NCBI GenBank assembly: GCA_024280735.1
Contig: JAJRPO010000025.1
Coordinates: 1-64,000, forward strand
Direction of reading: 5' to 3'
Length of the DNA: 64,000 bases
Source: Alphaproteobacteria bacterium
GTDB taxonomy: Bacteria; Pseudomonadota; Alphaproteobacteria; Rhodobacterales; Rhodobacteraceae
The position numbers and the translations under genes are program-made. Shown here in pieces: positions 53,437 through 61,209 of the stretch. Each line of letters begins with the position of its first letter. Position 1 is the stretch's first letter. The notes below the pieces were generated by a model that saw only the letters and a program-made list of their open reading frames with translations, was not told where the DNA came from and ran no database searches.

Positions 53437-54768
53437 ATGAAAAAACTCGTAGCGGCTGCAATTGGCGGCACAATGGTTGGGCTGGTGATGACAGCACAAC
53501 TGACCGGACCGTTGATCGCCCAAGAGGCGGAGCGGACCAAATCAACCTACGAACAGCTTGATCTGTTTGGCGATATTTTTGAACGCATCCGCGCCACTTA
53601 TGTCGAAGACGTGGATGAACAAAAGCTGATCCGCGCGGCGATCAAAGGCATGCTAACCTCGCTTGACCCCCATTCCAGTTATTTGCCCCCCGAAGATTTT
53701 GATGCGATGCAGGTACAAACCCGCGGCCAATTTGGCGGCCTTGGGATCGAAGTAACCCAAGAAAACGGCTTTGTAAAAGTTGTGTCCCCGATTGATGATA
53801 CACCTGCTGATTTGGCGGGTGTCGAGGCTGGGGATTTTATAACCAAAGTGGATGGCGAATCTACTTTGGGCATGAGCCTGGATGATGCCGTTGTTTTGAT
53901 GCGCGGCCCTATCGGTTCTGAAATTGTCATTACAATTGTACGCGAAGGCAGTGAAGAGCCGTTCGATGTGACAATCGTTCGTGACACCATCAAAGTCAAA
54001 GCAACCCGCGCGCGCCTTGAAGGCGAAACAGTGGTTCTGCGGATCACCTCTTTCTCTGACCAGACCTATGTAAACCTCGAAACCGAGTTGAACAAAAAGG
54101 TCGAAGAGGCGGGAGGTATGGACAAGGTGAATGGTTTTGTCATCGACTTGCGGAACAATCCGGGTGGTCTGCTTAATCAGGCAATATTGGTGTCTGATGC
54201 GTTTTTGGAAAAAGGCGAGATCGTTTCGACCCGAGGCAGAAACAGCCGTGACAGCGACCGGATCAACGCCACCCCAGGCGATTTGGCAAAAGGTAAGCCC
54301 GTAATTGTGTTGATCAACGGTGGTTCAGCGTCAGCATCAGAGATTGTGGCCGGAGCATTGCAGGATCATCATCGCGCCGTTGTGGTTGGCACCCGCAGCT
54401 TTGGCAAAGGTTCCGTACAAACGATTATGCCACTGCAAGGGGATGGTGCAATGCGCCTGACAACCGCGCGCTATTACACGCCCTCGGGACGTTCGATTCA
54501 AAAATTAGGCGTTGCACCGGATATTATTGTTGAATTTCGCCGACCAAAAGGAGACGGCGAGGAAGAAGATATCGTCAAGAATCAGCGATTTGAAGCGGAT
54601 TTGAGGGGATCTATCAGCAATGATAGCCTGACAGAGGATGAGAAAAAACAGCTGGAAGATGAGCGCAAGACTCAGGAAGAAGCAGCTAAACTGCGGAATC
54701 GCGATTCCCAACTCGCTTATGCCCTTGATATGTTGACCGGCCTTGCGGTTTTAAACGGTAATAACTGA
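53437..54768 (+). CDS. ctpA: C-terminal processing peptidase (S41) CtpA
   Basis: This periplasmic serine protease of 443 residues has an N-terminal export signal, a PDZ domain (GGLGIEVTQENGFVKVVSPI, then GVEAGDFITKVDG) and an S41 catalytic domain with LRNNPGGLLNQAILVSD, NGGSASASEIVAGAL (Ser nucleophile) and GTRSFGKGSVQ (Lys base). It trims C-termini of envelope proteins, often together with the LytM proteins encoded beside it. The tail is charged (about 375-425). Confidence 0.95.
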   Translation: MKKLVAAAIGGTMVGLVMTAQLTGPLIAQEAERTKSTYEQLDLFGDIFERIRATYVEDVDEQKLIRAAIKGMLTSLDPHSSYLPPEDFDAMQVQTRGQFGGLGIEVTQENGFVKVVSPIDDTPADLAGVEAGDFITKVDGESTLGMSLDDAVVLMRGPIGSEIVITIVREGSEEPFDVTIVRDTIKVKATRARLEGETVVLRITSFSDQTYVNLETELNKKVEEAGGMDKVNGFVIDLRNNPGGLLNQAILVSDAFLEKGEIVSTRGRNSRDSDRINATPGDLAKGKPVIVLINGGSASASEIVAGALQDHHRAVVVGTRSFGKGSVQTIMPLQGDGAMRLTTARYYTPSGRSIQKLGVAPDIIVEFRRPKGDGEEEDIVKNQRFEADLRGSISNDSLTEDEKKQLEDERKTQEEAAKLRNRDSQLAYALDMLTGLAVLNGNN

Positions 54769-54780
54769 TCCCTCCCAAAA

Positions 54781-54808
54781 GGGCTGTCTTTGTAATTGAG
54801 GGCAGCCC
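54781..54808. repeat. GGGCTG/CAGCCC hairpin between ctpA and rppH
   Basis: GGGCTG and CAGCCC pair around a 16-base loop. The stem has the same sequence as the terminator at 7907. No T run follows on the plus strand, but AAAA precedes it, so read on the minus strand it ends in TTTT. Its role as a ctpA terminator is uncertain. Confidence 0.35.
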
Positions 54809-54823
54809 AAGACAGGCAAACCA

Positions 54824-55309
54824 ATGACACCAGAAGAAATTCACGCGCTACCGTATCGCCCCTGTGTAGGGCTAATGGTATGTAATCCATCAGGTGGCAT
54901 TTTTGCCGGCCAACGCATCGACAGCACTTATGATGCTTGGCAAATGCCACAGGGTGGTGTTGAAAAGGGCGAAGACCCACGGGGCGCGGCACTGCGTGAG
55001 TTGGAGGAAGAGACTGGAATTCCACCAACAGCCGTGGATATTATGGCCGAAACAGCGGACTGGTTTCCCTATGACCTACCACACCACTTGGTACCCAAAT
55101 TGTGGAAAGGGCGCTATCGCGGACAAAAACAACGGTGGTTCCTGCTTCGGTTTACTGGCGATGACGGTTTGATAAATATTGCAACCAAACACCCTGAATT
55201 TAGTCGTTGGCGCTGGCTGCAGCCAGATGAATTATTGGCCAAAATAGTACCTTTCAAAAGGGATACTTACAGGCAGGTAATTCAAGAATTTCAATCCAAA
55301 GTGGGTTGA
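54824..55309 (+). CDS. rppH: RNA pyrophosphohydrolase RppH
   Basis: This Nudix hydrolase removes pyrophosphate from 5' mRNA ends (or acts on dinucleoside polyphosphates), initiating decay. Motifs: [40 protein letters not shown] with ELEEETG (Nudix box) and a C-terminal [13 protein letters not shown]. Length (161 residues) is normal. It lies 55 bases after ctpA. Confidence 0.95.
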   Translation: MTPEEIHALPYRPCVGLMVCNPSGGIFAGQRIDSTYDAWQMPQGGVEKGEDPRGAALRELEEETGIPPTAVDIMAETADWFPYDLPHHLVPKLWKGRYRGQKQRWFLLRFTGDDGLINIATKHPEFSRWRWLQPDELLAKIVPFKRDTYRQVIQEFQSKVG

Positions 55310-55342
55310 AAATTGGCAGCGACTACTTAACCTGTTCAGGTG

Positions 55343-56380
55343 TTATTGCGTAAACCCACTACAACTCGGCGGCAGCGGCGGCTCTAAAACAGTGCAGAGT
55401 AGGGATTTTATCCGTTCCGACCTTTGGCTATTTGCAATTCTGTCAGGCGGAGTTCCCTGTAGAAAAGTGGAATCACCAGAGGAAAATCCAGTAGAAAACC
55501 GCTGCAAGACTGGTTTTTGACTGAAGCCAGTCGTGGACAGAACAGACAATAGCGAGGGATTGATATTTGCTGGCTCATCCGGCTGTCGCCGCTTTGCTAC
55601 AAAACCAACAGAACGCGGAGCCAACTGAAAAGTCGAAAGCAGCGATGATTCTGTCCAAGGAACTTGTTGCCCTTGTGTGTTCACGACAACATCTCGCCTA
55701 ACACGTTTGAGCATTAACTCTACATCAATGCCCGGGGTCTCAAGATGATCCAACAAAGCGCCCGTGAAAGGGCTGTGTGCGCCCCCCCCATCATAGGCGA
55801 TATGACCCGGGGTGGTAGCGAAACTGATCAGGGTTCCTATCCTCGCCTTAGCACGGAGATCTTGCCCGCTATCAAACAGGCGATCTATACCAATGCCCCC
55901 TGATTGTAAGGGGTTGTCACGGCAAGCATCGATGAATACCAGGCTGCTGCGCAGGTTAGAACCAAGGCCGTCCAAAACCTGTTCCAGATCAATGGCTTCG
56001 TTCAAGTTATAAATATCTGACTTGCCAAAATCTGTAGGGAACAAGTAGCTACGCCCTCCCAATGTCGCCCCGTGACCAGCGAAATAAAGGAGTGTAGTGT
56101 CTGCGTCCGCGGCTCTAGATTTGAAAAACCGGATGGCTTTACGGAATTTTTCCTGATCCAGCTCTGTGGTTAAAAACACGGTATAACCCAAGGCTGAAAG
56201 GCTTTGGCTGATTGCCTCGGCATCGCGCACGGGATTGTTAAGTACGGGCAACGAGTCATATCCCCCGTTCCCAATAACCAGTGCAATCCGTTTTTCTTGG
56301 GCAACAACACCCGATGCCAAAAAGAAACCGCAGGCAATTGCCACGCAGACTACCCGTGCTGTTTTGAAATACATATCCAT
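55343..56380 (-). CDS. Secreted caspase-like (peptidase C14) protein
   Basis: After a signal peptide (VCVAIACGFFLASGVVAQ), this protein of about 345 residues has a caspase fold: ALVIGNGGYDSLPVLNNPVR, LGYTVFLTTELDQEKF, catalytic His in LLYFAGHGATLGG and catalytic Cys in LVFIDACRDNP. The C-terminal ~90 residues are low-complexity Ser/Pro-rich with a final Cys pair. In this family, proteases are linked to programmed responses or to envelope processing; the target is unknown. The start is ATG 56380; a GTG four codons upstream is possible. It follows the OmpA gene with five or fewer bases. Confidence 0.87.
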   Translation of the reverse strand: MDMYFKTARVVCVAIACGFFLASGVVAQEKRIALVIGNGGYDSLPVLNNPVRDAEAISQSLSALGYTVFLTTELDQEKFRKAIRFFKSRAADADTTLLYFAGHGATLGGRSYLFPTDFGKSDIYNLNEAIDLEQVLDGLGSNLRSSLVFIDACRDNPLQSGGIGIDRLFDSGQDLRAKARIGTLISFATTPGHIAYDGGGAHSPFTGALLDHLETPGIDVELMLKRVRRDVVVNTQGQQVPWTESSLLSTFQLAPRSVGFVAKRRQPDEPANINPSLLSVLSTTGFSQKPVLQRFSTGFSSGDSTFLQGTPPDRIANSQRSERIKSLLCTVLEPPLPPSCSGFTQ

Positions 56381-56385
56381 TGCGC

Positions 56386-57096
56386 TCAACACCCGTCAAC
56401 AGCCTCTTTTGTGGCAAACTCAACGCGCCGATTGAGGGAATCATCTCCCTTAACATCGGAGAGAGGCCGCGTTTCCCCCGCAGCCTCTGTTTCAATTCGG
56501 CTGGATGGGATGCCGCGCTTTTGTTTGAGATAACGAGCAACAGAATTGGCGCGGCTGTCGGACAGTTTCAAATTGTAATTCGCATCCCCAACCGTATCTG
56601 TGTGGCCAATTATCTTGATACACGATGTTGCCATCGCCTGAACCTTCAAGACATCCGACAACCGATTTAAATGCGCCTGAAACTGCGGTTCCAACGATGC
56701 AGAATCAAAGGCGAATTGCACGAAATATCCGTCTTTGGATTCAGCCGCCGCGCGCGAACCTTTGCTTGGCGATACATCATTTCTGACAGCGGTATTCGGC
56801 GGTGCAGCTGCAATCCTGACGGTGGGGGCAATCGGGCGTTGCAATATAGACTGAACCGAACCAGCCAAGGGCAGCGTGGTTGTGTCCTCAAGGGCATCAT
56901 TAAGCTTGAGCACAATACCGCGCCCGACCCCATTGGCGATCACCAAACAATTACCACTTGTCTCCGGCGAGAGCGCCAAATGGATAGCGCAATTGTCAGC
57001 GTTCAAGGGTAGCTCGATACTCGACTGACCAAATGCAGGCATCGCCACCATACCCGCAAGCACCGCGCAAAGGGTCCATTTACTCGTTAACTGCAT
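56386..57096 (-). CDS. OmpA-family peptidoglycan-associated protein
   Basis: The ~236-residue protein has a signal peptide (WTLCAVLAGMVAMPAFGQ), a small N-terminal domain with two cysteines, and a C-terminal OmpA-like domain: VQFAFDSASLEPQFQAHLNR, IIGHTDTVGDANYNLKLSDS, RANSVARYL and RRVEFA. There is no beta-barrel or lipobox. The domain binds diaminopimelate in the wall. ATG 57096 has GGAGG eight bases upstream; the track start at 57264 overlaps the divergent acyltransferase. It is cotranscribed with the caspase-like gene. Confidence 0.88.
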   Translation of the reverse strand: MQLTSKWTLCAVLAGMVAMPAFGQSSIELPLNADNCAIHLALSPETSGNCLVIANGVGRGIVLKLNDALEDTTTLPLAGSVQSILQRPIAPTVRIAAAPPNTAVRNDVSPSKGSRAAAESKDGYFVQFAFDSASLEPQFQAHLNRLSDVLKVQAMATSCIKIIGHTDTVGDANYNLKLSDSRANSVARYLKQKRGIPSSRIETEAAGETRPLSDVKGDDSLNRRVEFATKEAVDGC

Positions 57097-57235
57097 GTTC
57101 AATACCTCCATTTCCGACAGGTTAGACCCAGAACCTGAACATATCGTTATCCCCGTCTGCAAATTTATTTTTGCTGGCAACTGTTTGGTAGGGAAATTGT
57201 GAAATGACGGGGGGACATAACGAAAAAGGCACCAA

Positions 57236-58396
57236 ATGAGCAGTAATCCTTCAAGTGGAAACACATCCGGGCGTATGATTTGGCTCGACAGCTTACGTCT
57301 TATAGCGGGCCTATCTATCGTGGGCTTACATGCTTCCTCTGACGTAAACGGGCAGCCATTTCCAGATTTTGAAACGACACAGCGTATTTTTCCTGTTTTA
57401 TTCCGCGCAGTTATCTATATCGCACGGACAGAGCTATTCCTGTTGATCTCGCTGTTCCTGCTTTGCTTGTCTCTGGATCGGCGTCCTCGCAGCTATGCCG
57501 AAACGATTCGGGAACAGGCGCGGCGGCTGTTGATCCCATTTCTATTTTGGACAGTATTTTATGCATTTTTTCGATTAATCAAGGCTAAGACATTTGGTTA
57601 TGATGCAGCAATTTGGGCTGAATTGGCGACTTTGTGGCACTGGGGGCGTTATCTCCTGCTCGGCAGTGTCCAATATCACATGCATTTCCTCCCAACGCTT
57701 TTCGGGCTGATTCTCATCTATCCACTGTACCAATTTGCAACGCGTAATCCATGGCTCGGGCTAATTGTATTCCTCTGCCTGTTTGTAAAACGAGAGGCCG
57801 ATGTCTGGATGTGGGCGAACCTGCAGTCTATGGACGGATTCCCTTATCTGGTGCGTGGCATTAAGATTCTGACTTACGCAGGCTATGGTATGGTTGCCGG
57901 CAGTTTTGTCGGTCTGGCCAAGCAGGGAATGGACAGCAAGCGGTTGAATGATTGGCTTTTCTTCGCGCTCACCACCGGCGTTCTACTGTTTGGAATAAAG
58001 TTGATTTATTCCTATAAAGTTATCTACAGCGGCAATTGGCAATATAATTACACGCCCGCTTTTTGGGCAGATTTTCTGATGCCCGTTGTTCTATTTTTGG
58101 CCTGTATGGCAGCAGCACTTCGTCGCTGGCCACAAGTAATTTCTCGGCTGGCACCCTACAGTTTCGGCATTTATCTGGTTCATCCAGTATTCCTTGACGC
58201 CCTAGAAATTTGGCTATGGCAAGGGGATACAAATCCAACTGTTTATGTTTTGACCAAATTCGGGTGCGCCGTACTTGCAACGGGTTTGGCCGTTTGGACT
58301 CTGTCGAAGGTCCCGTTTCTTGGCTGGACAGTTGGCCTTGGCCCACTACCAATTCCCAAATTCATCAAACGTCAATCAGTTGATGTTCAAAGTTGA
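57236..58396 (+). CDS. Acyltransferase-3 family membrane protein
   Basis: This inner-membrane O-acyltransferase of 386 residues has about ten helices. The family start MIWLDSLRLIAGLSIVGLHA (with the essential His), RRLLIPFLFWTVFYAFFRL and SFGIYLVHPVFLDAL are all present. Members add acetyl, succinyl or other groups to polysaccharides, lipids or antibiotics. Divergent from OmpA/caspase and upstream of the STAS/kinase genes, it most likely decorates the polysaccharide made by the BcsA-like synthase; that link is inference. Confidence 0.9.
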   Translation: MSSNPSSGNTSGRMIWLDSLRLIAGLSIVGLHASSDVNGQPFPDFETTQRIFPVLFRAVIYIARTELFLLISLFLLCLSLDRRPRSYAETIREQARRLLIPFLFWTVFYAFFRLIKAKTFGYDAAIWAELATLWHWGRYLLLGSVQYHMHFLPTLFGLILIYPLYQFATRNPWLGLIVFLCLFVKREADVWMWANLQSMDGFPYLVRGIKILTYAGYGMVAGSFVGLAKQGMDSKRLNDWLFFALTTGVLLFGIKLIYSYKVIYSGNWQYNYTPAFWADFLMPVVLFLACMAAALRRWPQVISRLAPYSFGIYLVHPVFLDALEIWLWQGDTNPTVYVLTKFGCAVLATGLAVWTLSKVPFLGWTVGLGPLPIPKFIKRQSVDVQS

Positions 58397-58429
58397 ATCT
58401 GACGACACACAAACAAATTGGAGAATTCG

Positions 58430-58777
58430 ATGAACCTCGAGACACAGAAATACGGCGATGTCATTATAGTGCGGCTTTGCGAAGGGCGTTTGGATGCCGC
58501 ACTTTCCGTTCGCTTCAAAGAAGGAATGCGTGAAATTGTGGATGCTGGTGCTACCGATATCGTACTCGACTTAGGCGAAGTGGCTTTTATGGACAGCTCC
58601 GGCCTTGGCGCTGTTGTTTCTGTCATGAAACACATCGGACGTGAAAAAACCTTCCGTATTGCCGCATTAACCCCAGCCGTGGACAAGGTTTTTAAACTGA
58701 CCCGTATGGACAGTGTCTTTAAAATCCTTTCTTCGCCGAACGACGCAATTGACCAGGCTTTGAAAGCAACCGGTTAA
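58430..58777 (+). CDS. STAS-domain protein (anti-sigma-factor antagonist type)
   Basis: The 115-residue single STAS domain has the phosphorylatable serine region FMDSSGLGAVVSVM, typical of SpoIIAA/RsbV. In partner switching, its phosphorylation by an RsbW-type kinase and removal by a PP2C phosphatase sets which partner the kinase binds. The kinase gene follows after 45 bases; the only PP2C phosphatase in the window is at 33856. ATG 58430 has GGAG six bases upstream, preferred over the TTG used in the track. Confidence 0.92.
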   Translation: MNLETQKYGDVIIVRLCEGRLDAALSVRFKEGMREIVDAGATDIVLDLGEVAFMDSSGLGAVVSVMKHIGREKTFRIAALTPAVDKVFKLTRMDSVFKILSSPNDAIDQALKATG

Positions 58778-58822
58778 TGTATCAAGCTGACGCCAGAGCC
58801 TTGCCTGCAAAGGAGTGAAAAA

Positions 58823-59251
58823 TTGCAATACTCAACGCAAATAAAGAGTCGGCAGCCCGCAGTCACAAGTGTGGTTGCCGACGTTGAGGGTCAACTCTGC
58901 GCTAGTGGCGTCAATCCTGAGCAAACGGGCGAAGTGTGCCTCGTATTGGCGGAAGCATTAAATAACGTTGTTGAACACGCCTATCGATACTCAGAAGACG
59001 GGGATATCGAAGTAGATTTGTCATTAATCAATCAAAACCTAACAATTAATATTAGCGACTTTGGGCCGGAGTTTTCAGTGCCAGAACCGCGGCCCGTGTC
59101 AGACCCATCAACAAAGGCATTTGAAGATCTGCCAGAAGGGGGGTTTGGCTGGCGCCTGATTCAGATGTTGACTGATGAAGTAAGCGTAAGGCGCGAAAAT
59201 AACAGAAATCACTTGCAACTAAAAAAACACTTGCATGGCAATACTCCCTAG
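58823..59251 (+). CDS. RsbW/SpoIIAB-like serine kinase (HATPase)
   Basis: The 142-residue GHKL ATPase has the N box LAEALNNVVEHAYR, G1 box ISDFGPEF and G2 box PEGGFGWRLIQMLTDEV. It is expected to phosphorylate the adjacent STAS protein and sequester or release a further partner. No sigma factor gene lies nearby, so the output may be an enzyme or transporter rather than transcription. TTG start with AAGGAG seven bases upstream. Confidence 0.9.
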   Translation: MQYSTQIKSRQPAVTSVVADVEGQLCASGVNPEQTGEVCLVLAEALNNVVEHAYRYSEDGDIEVDLSLINQNLTINISDFGPEFSVPEPRPVSDPSTKAFEDLPEGGFGWRLIQMLTDEVSVRRENNRNHLQLKKHLHGNTP

Positions 59252-59382
59252 AAACGATTCAATTTTATGCATGCCGTTCGATGAAGGTCTGCGCAATTAT
59301 CCAAAAATTCACATTGTACAGATAGCCTTCACAATGATGCTGGCGGTGCTTGCTGCTCAATGGAACAAATGAAGGAATAACA

Positions 59383-61209
59383 ATGCGCAGTGCTGTCAGT
59401 AAAACAGGTTTCTATGTGACGGTTGCATTTGTTACTGTTTCCTCCCTTACCGCTGTTGTTTTACTAGGGGGAGCAGTTGGGGAAACAATCCAGGCAAATC
59501 AAAAAGTTGCAGCAGAGAAGCTGGCCACAGCGCGTAAAGAAATACAAAATGACAACTTGTCCTTTAAGAAAACTGATTCAGGCGCAAATTCGCCACCAGC
59601 CGCCCCATTCCCTGTGACCACTGGTCTGTCCCCTTCAGAGGGTTTCGGAGACAACTTTCAATATGTCAATCTAACCGTGCAAAATGAAGGGATATTACCA
59701 AACCTACTTCGCGGAAAATTACCTGTTCAAACCACTTCTACAGAGTTTGGCGAGCAGCAAATAAAACGCCCGCCGCGCTTGTGTGACATGCCTGAAGACT
59801 ACTTTGAAAAGCTGGCGGAGGCACAAGAAGATCTCTCCCCCGGTTACACCGATAGAAACGGTTATGTACGCCGTTACAAGGCCCGCCGTGGTTTTTTAAA
59901 TGATCGGGAAATGAAGGCCGCCAACATTGCTTGGGGATACTTTGAAAAATTTACTCAAGAAACTACTGGCCTTGCCAATTCAGTTGGGGCCTACCCTTCC
60001 ACAACACTTTGGGATACGGCCTCCTACATCAGCGGACTTGTCGCAGCGTATGAATTATGCTTGATCGAGAAACCAGTTTTCGACAAACGGATTCTGCAAC
60101 TGCTGACAACTTTTCGCACACTCAAGCTTTTCCGTCGCGAACTGCCCAACAAGGTTTATCACACCAAAACCGGAGAACAGGTAGACTACTCCAACAAGCC
60201 AGGCGAAATTGGGTATTCCGCCTTGGATATTGGTCGCTTTCTGGTTTGGATGCGCATTTGTCGGAACCGTTATCCCTACCTCGCAAATACAATTGATAAT
60301 CTATTGTTAAAATGGGATTTTTCGCGTGTTCTGGACAAGGAAGGCATTTTGTACGGTGCCTCTGTAGACAAGAAAACAAAAGAAACCAAATATGTCCAAG
60401 AAGGTCGTTTGGGTTATGAAGAATACGCCGCGAAAGGGTTTGCCCTTTGGGGATTCAAAACCGCCTTCGCCCATCGCGCAGAACCCTATCTTACCACAAA
60501 TATTTTTGGTGTTCGTGTTCCTTATGACGGCCGCGATCCGCGTGTTTTTCATTCGCAGAACTATGTTGTTACAGAAAGCTACCTTTTGGATGGATTGGAG
60601 CTGAACTGGGACTTGCCGCATGACGACAGCTCTAGTGACCTCGTACACACAGATGGCTGGCGCGCGGAATTTGCCGATCGTATTTATCAGGTGCAACACA
60701 ATCGGTTTGAACGAGAAGGTTACATGACGGCCCGTTCAGAACACAACGTAAAAGGCCCTCCTTATTTCACGTACGATACAATCTTTTCCGATGGCTACCC
60801 ATGGAACACCGTGACCCCGCGCGGCGATTACTCGCCGGACCATGCCGCAGTCGCCACTAAGGCCGCCTTTGGCCTGTGGGCGCTATGGGACAGCTATTAC
60901 ACTGATATTCTTTACGACGCCGTAATCGAACTATTCGATCCGGAGCGTGGTTTCTTTGAGGGGCTGTATGAAACCGGTGGTGGCCACATTAAAATTCAAA
61001 CAGCCAATAACAATGGTATTCTCTTAGCCTCCCTGCTGCATAAAGTTCAGGGCCGTATTCTGACCCCTGGCCGGGGCGGCTCGGAGGTTTGGTACACCCG
61101 TTTTCGAGATCGAGATATTCGCATCAAAAGGCAGCTTCCTGATCCACCTCAAAGGGCAGACTGGTTGCCTGCCTATCGACATCCCGCACAATTGGAGGAA
61201 ACTCAATGA
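59383..61209 (+). CDS. DUF3131 domain-containing membrane-anchored protein (second paralog)
   Basis: The ~608-residue protein has an N-terminal membrane helix (VTVAFVTVSSLTAVVLLGGA), a ~130-residue linker and a DUF3131 domain. It matches the protein at 30514 in order: IAWGYFEKFTQETTGLANS, YPSTTLWDTASYISGL, LPNKVYHTKT, QEGRLGYEEYAAKGFALWGF and TANNNGILLASLL. An alpha-barrel carbohydrate-active fold is suspected. ATG 59383 has GAAGGAA upstream. Its stop overlaps the next gene by four bases. Confidence 0.88.
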   Translation: MRSAVSKTGFYVTVAFVTVSSLTAVVLLGGAVGETIQANQKVAAEKLATARKEIQNDNLSFKKTDSGANSPPAAPFPVTTGLSPSEGFGDNFQYVNLTVQNEGILPNLLRGKLPVQTTSTEFGEQQIKRPPRLCDMPEDYFEKLAEAQEDLSPGYTDRNGYVRRYKARRGFLNDREMKAANIAWGYFEKFTQETTGLANSVGAYPSTTLWDTASYISGLVAAYELCLIEKPVFDKRILQLLTTFRTLKLFRRELPNKVYHTKTGEQVDYSNKPGEIGYSALDIGRFLVWMRICRNRYPYLANTIDNLLLKWDFSRVLDKEGILYGASVDKKTKETKYVQEGRLGYEEYAAKGFALWGFKTAFAHRAEPYLTTNIFGVRVPYDGRDPRVFHSQNYVVTESYLLDGLELNWDLPHDDSSSDLVHTDGWRAEFADRIYQVQHNRFEREGYMTARSEHNVKGPPYFTYDTIFSDGYPWNTVTPRGDYSPDHAAVATKAAFGLWALWDSYYTDILYDAVIELFDPERGFFEGLYETGGGHIKIQTANNNGILLASLLHKVQGRILTPGRGGSEVWYTRFRDRDIRIKRQLPDPPQRADWLPAYRHPAQLEETQ

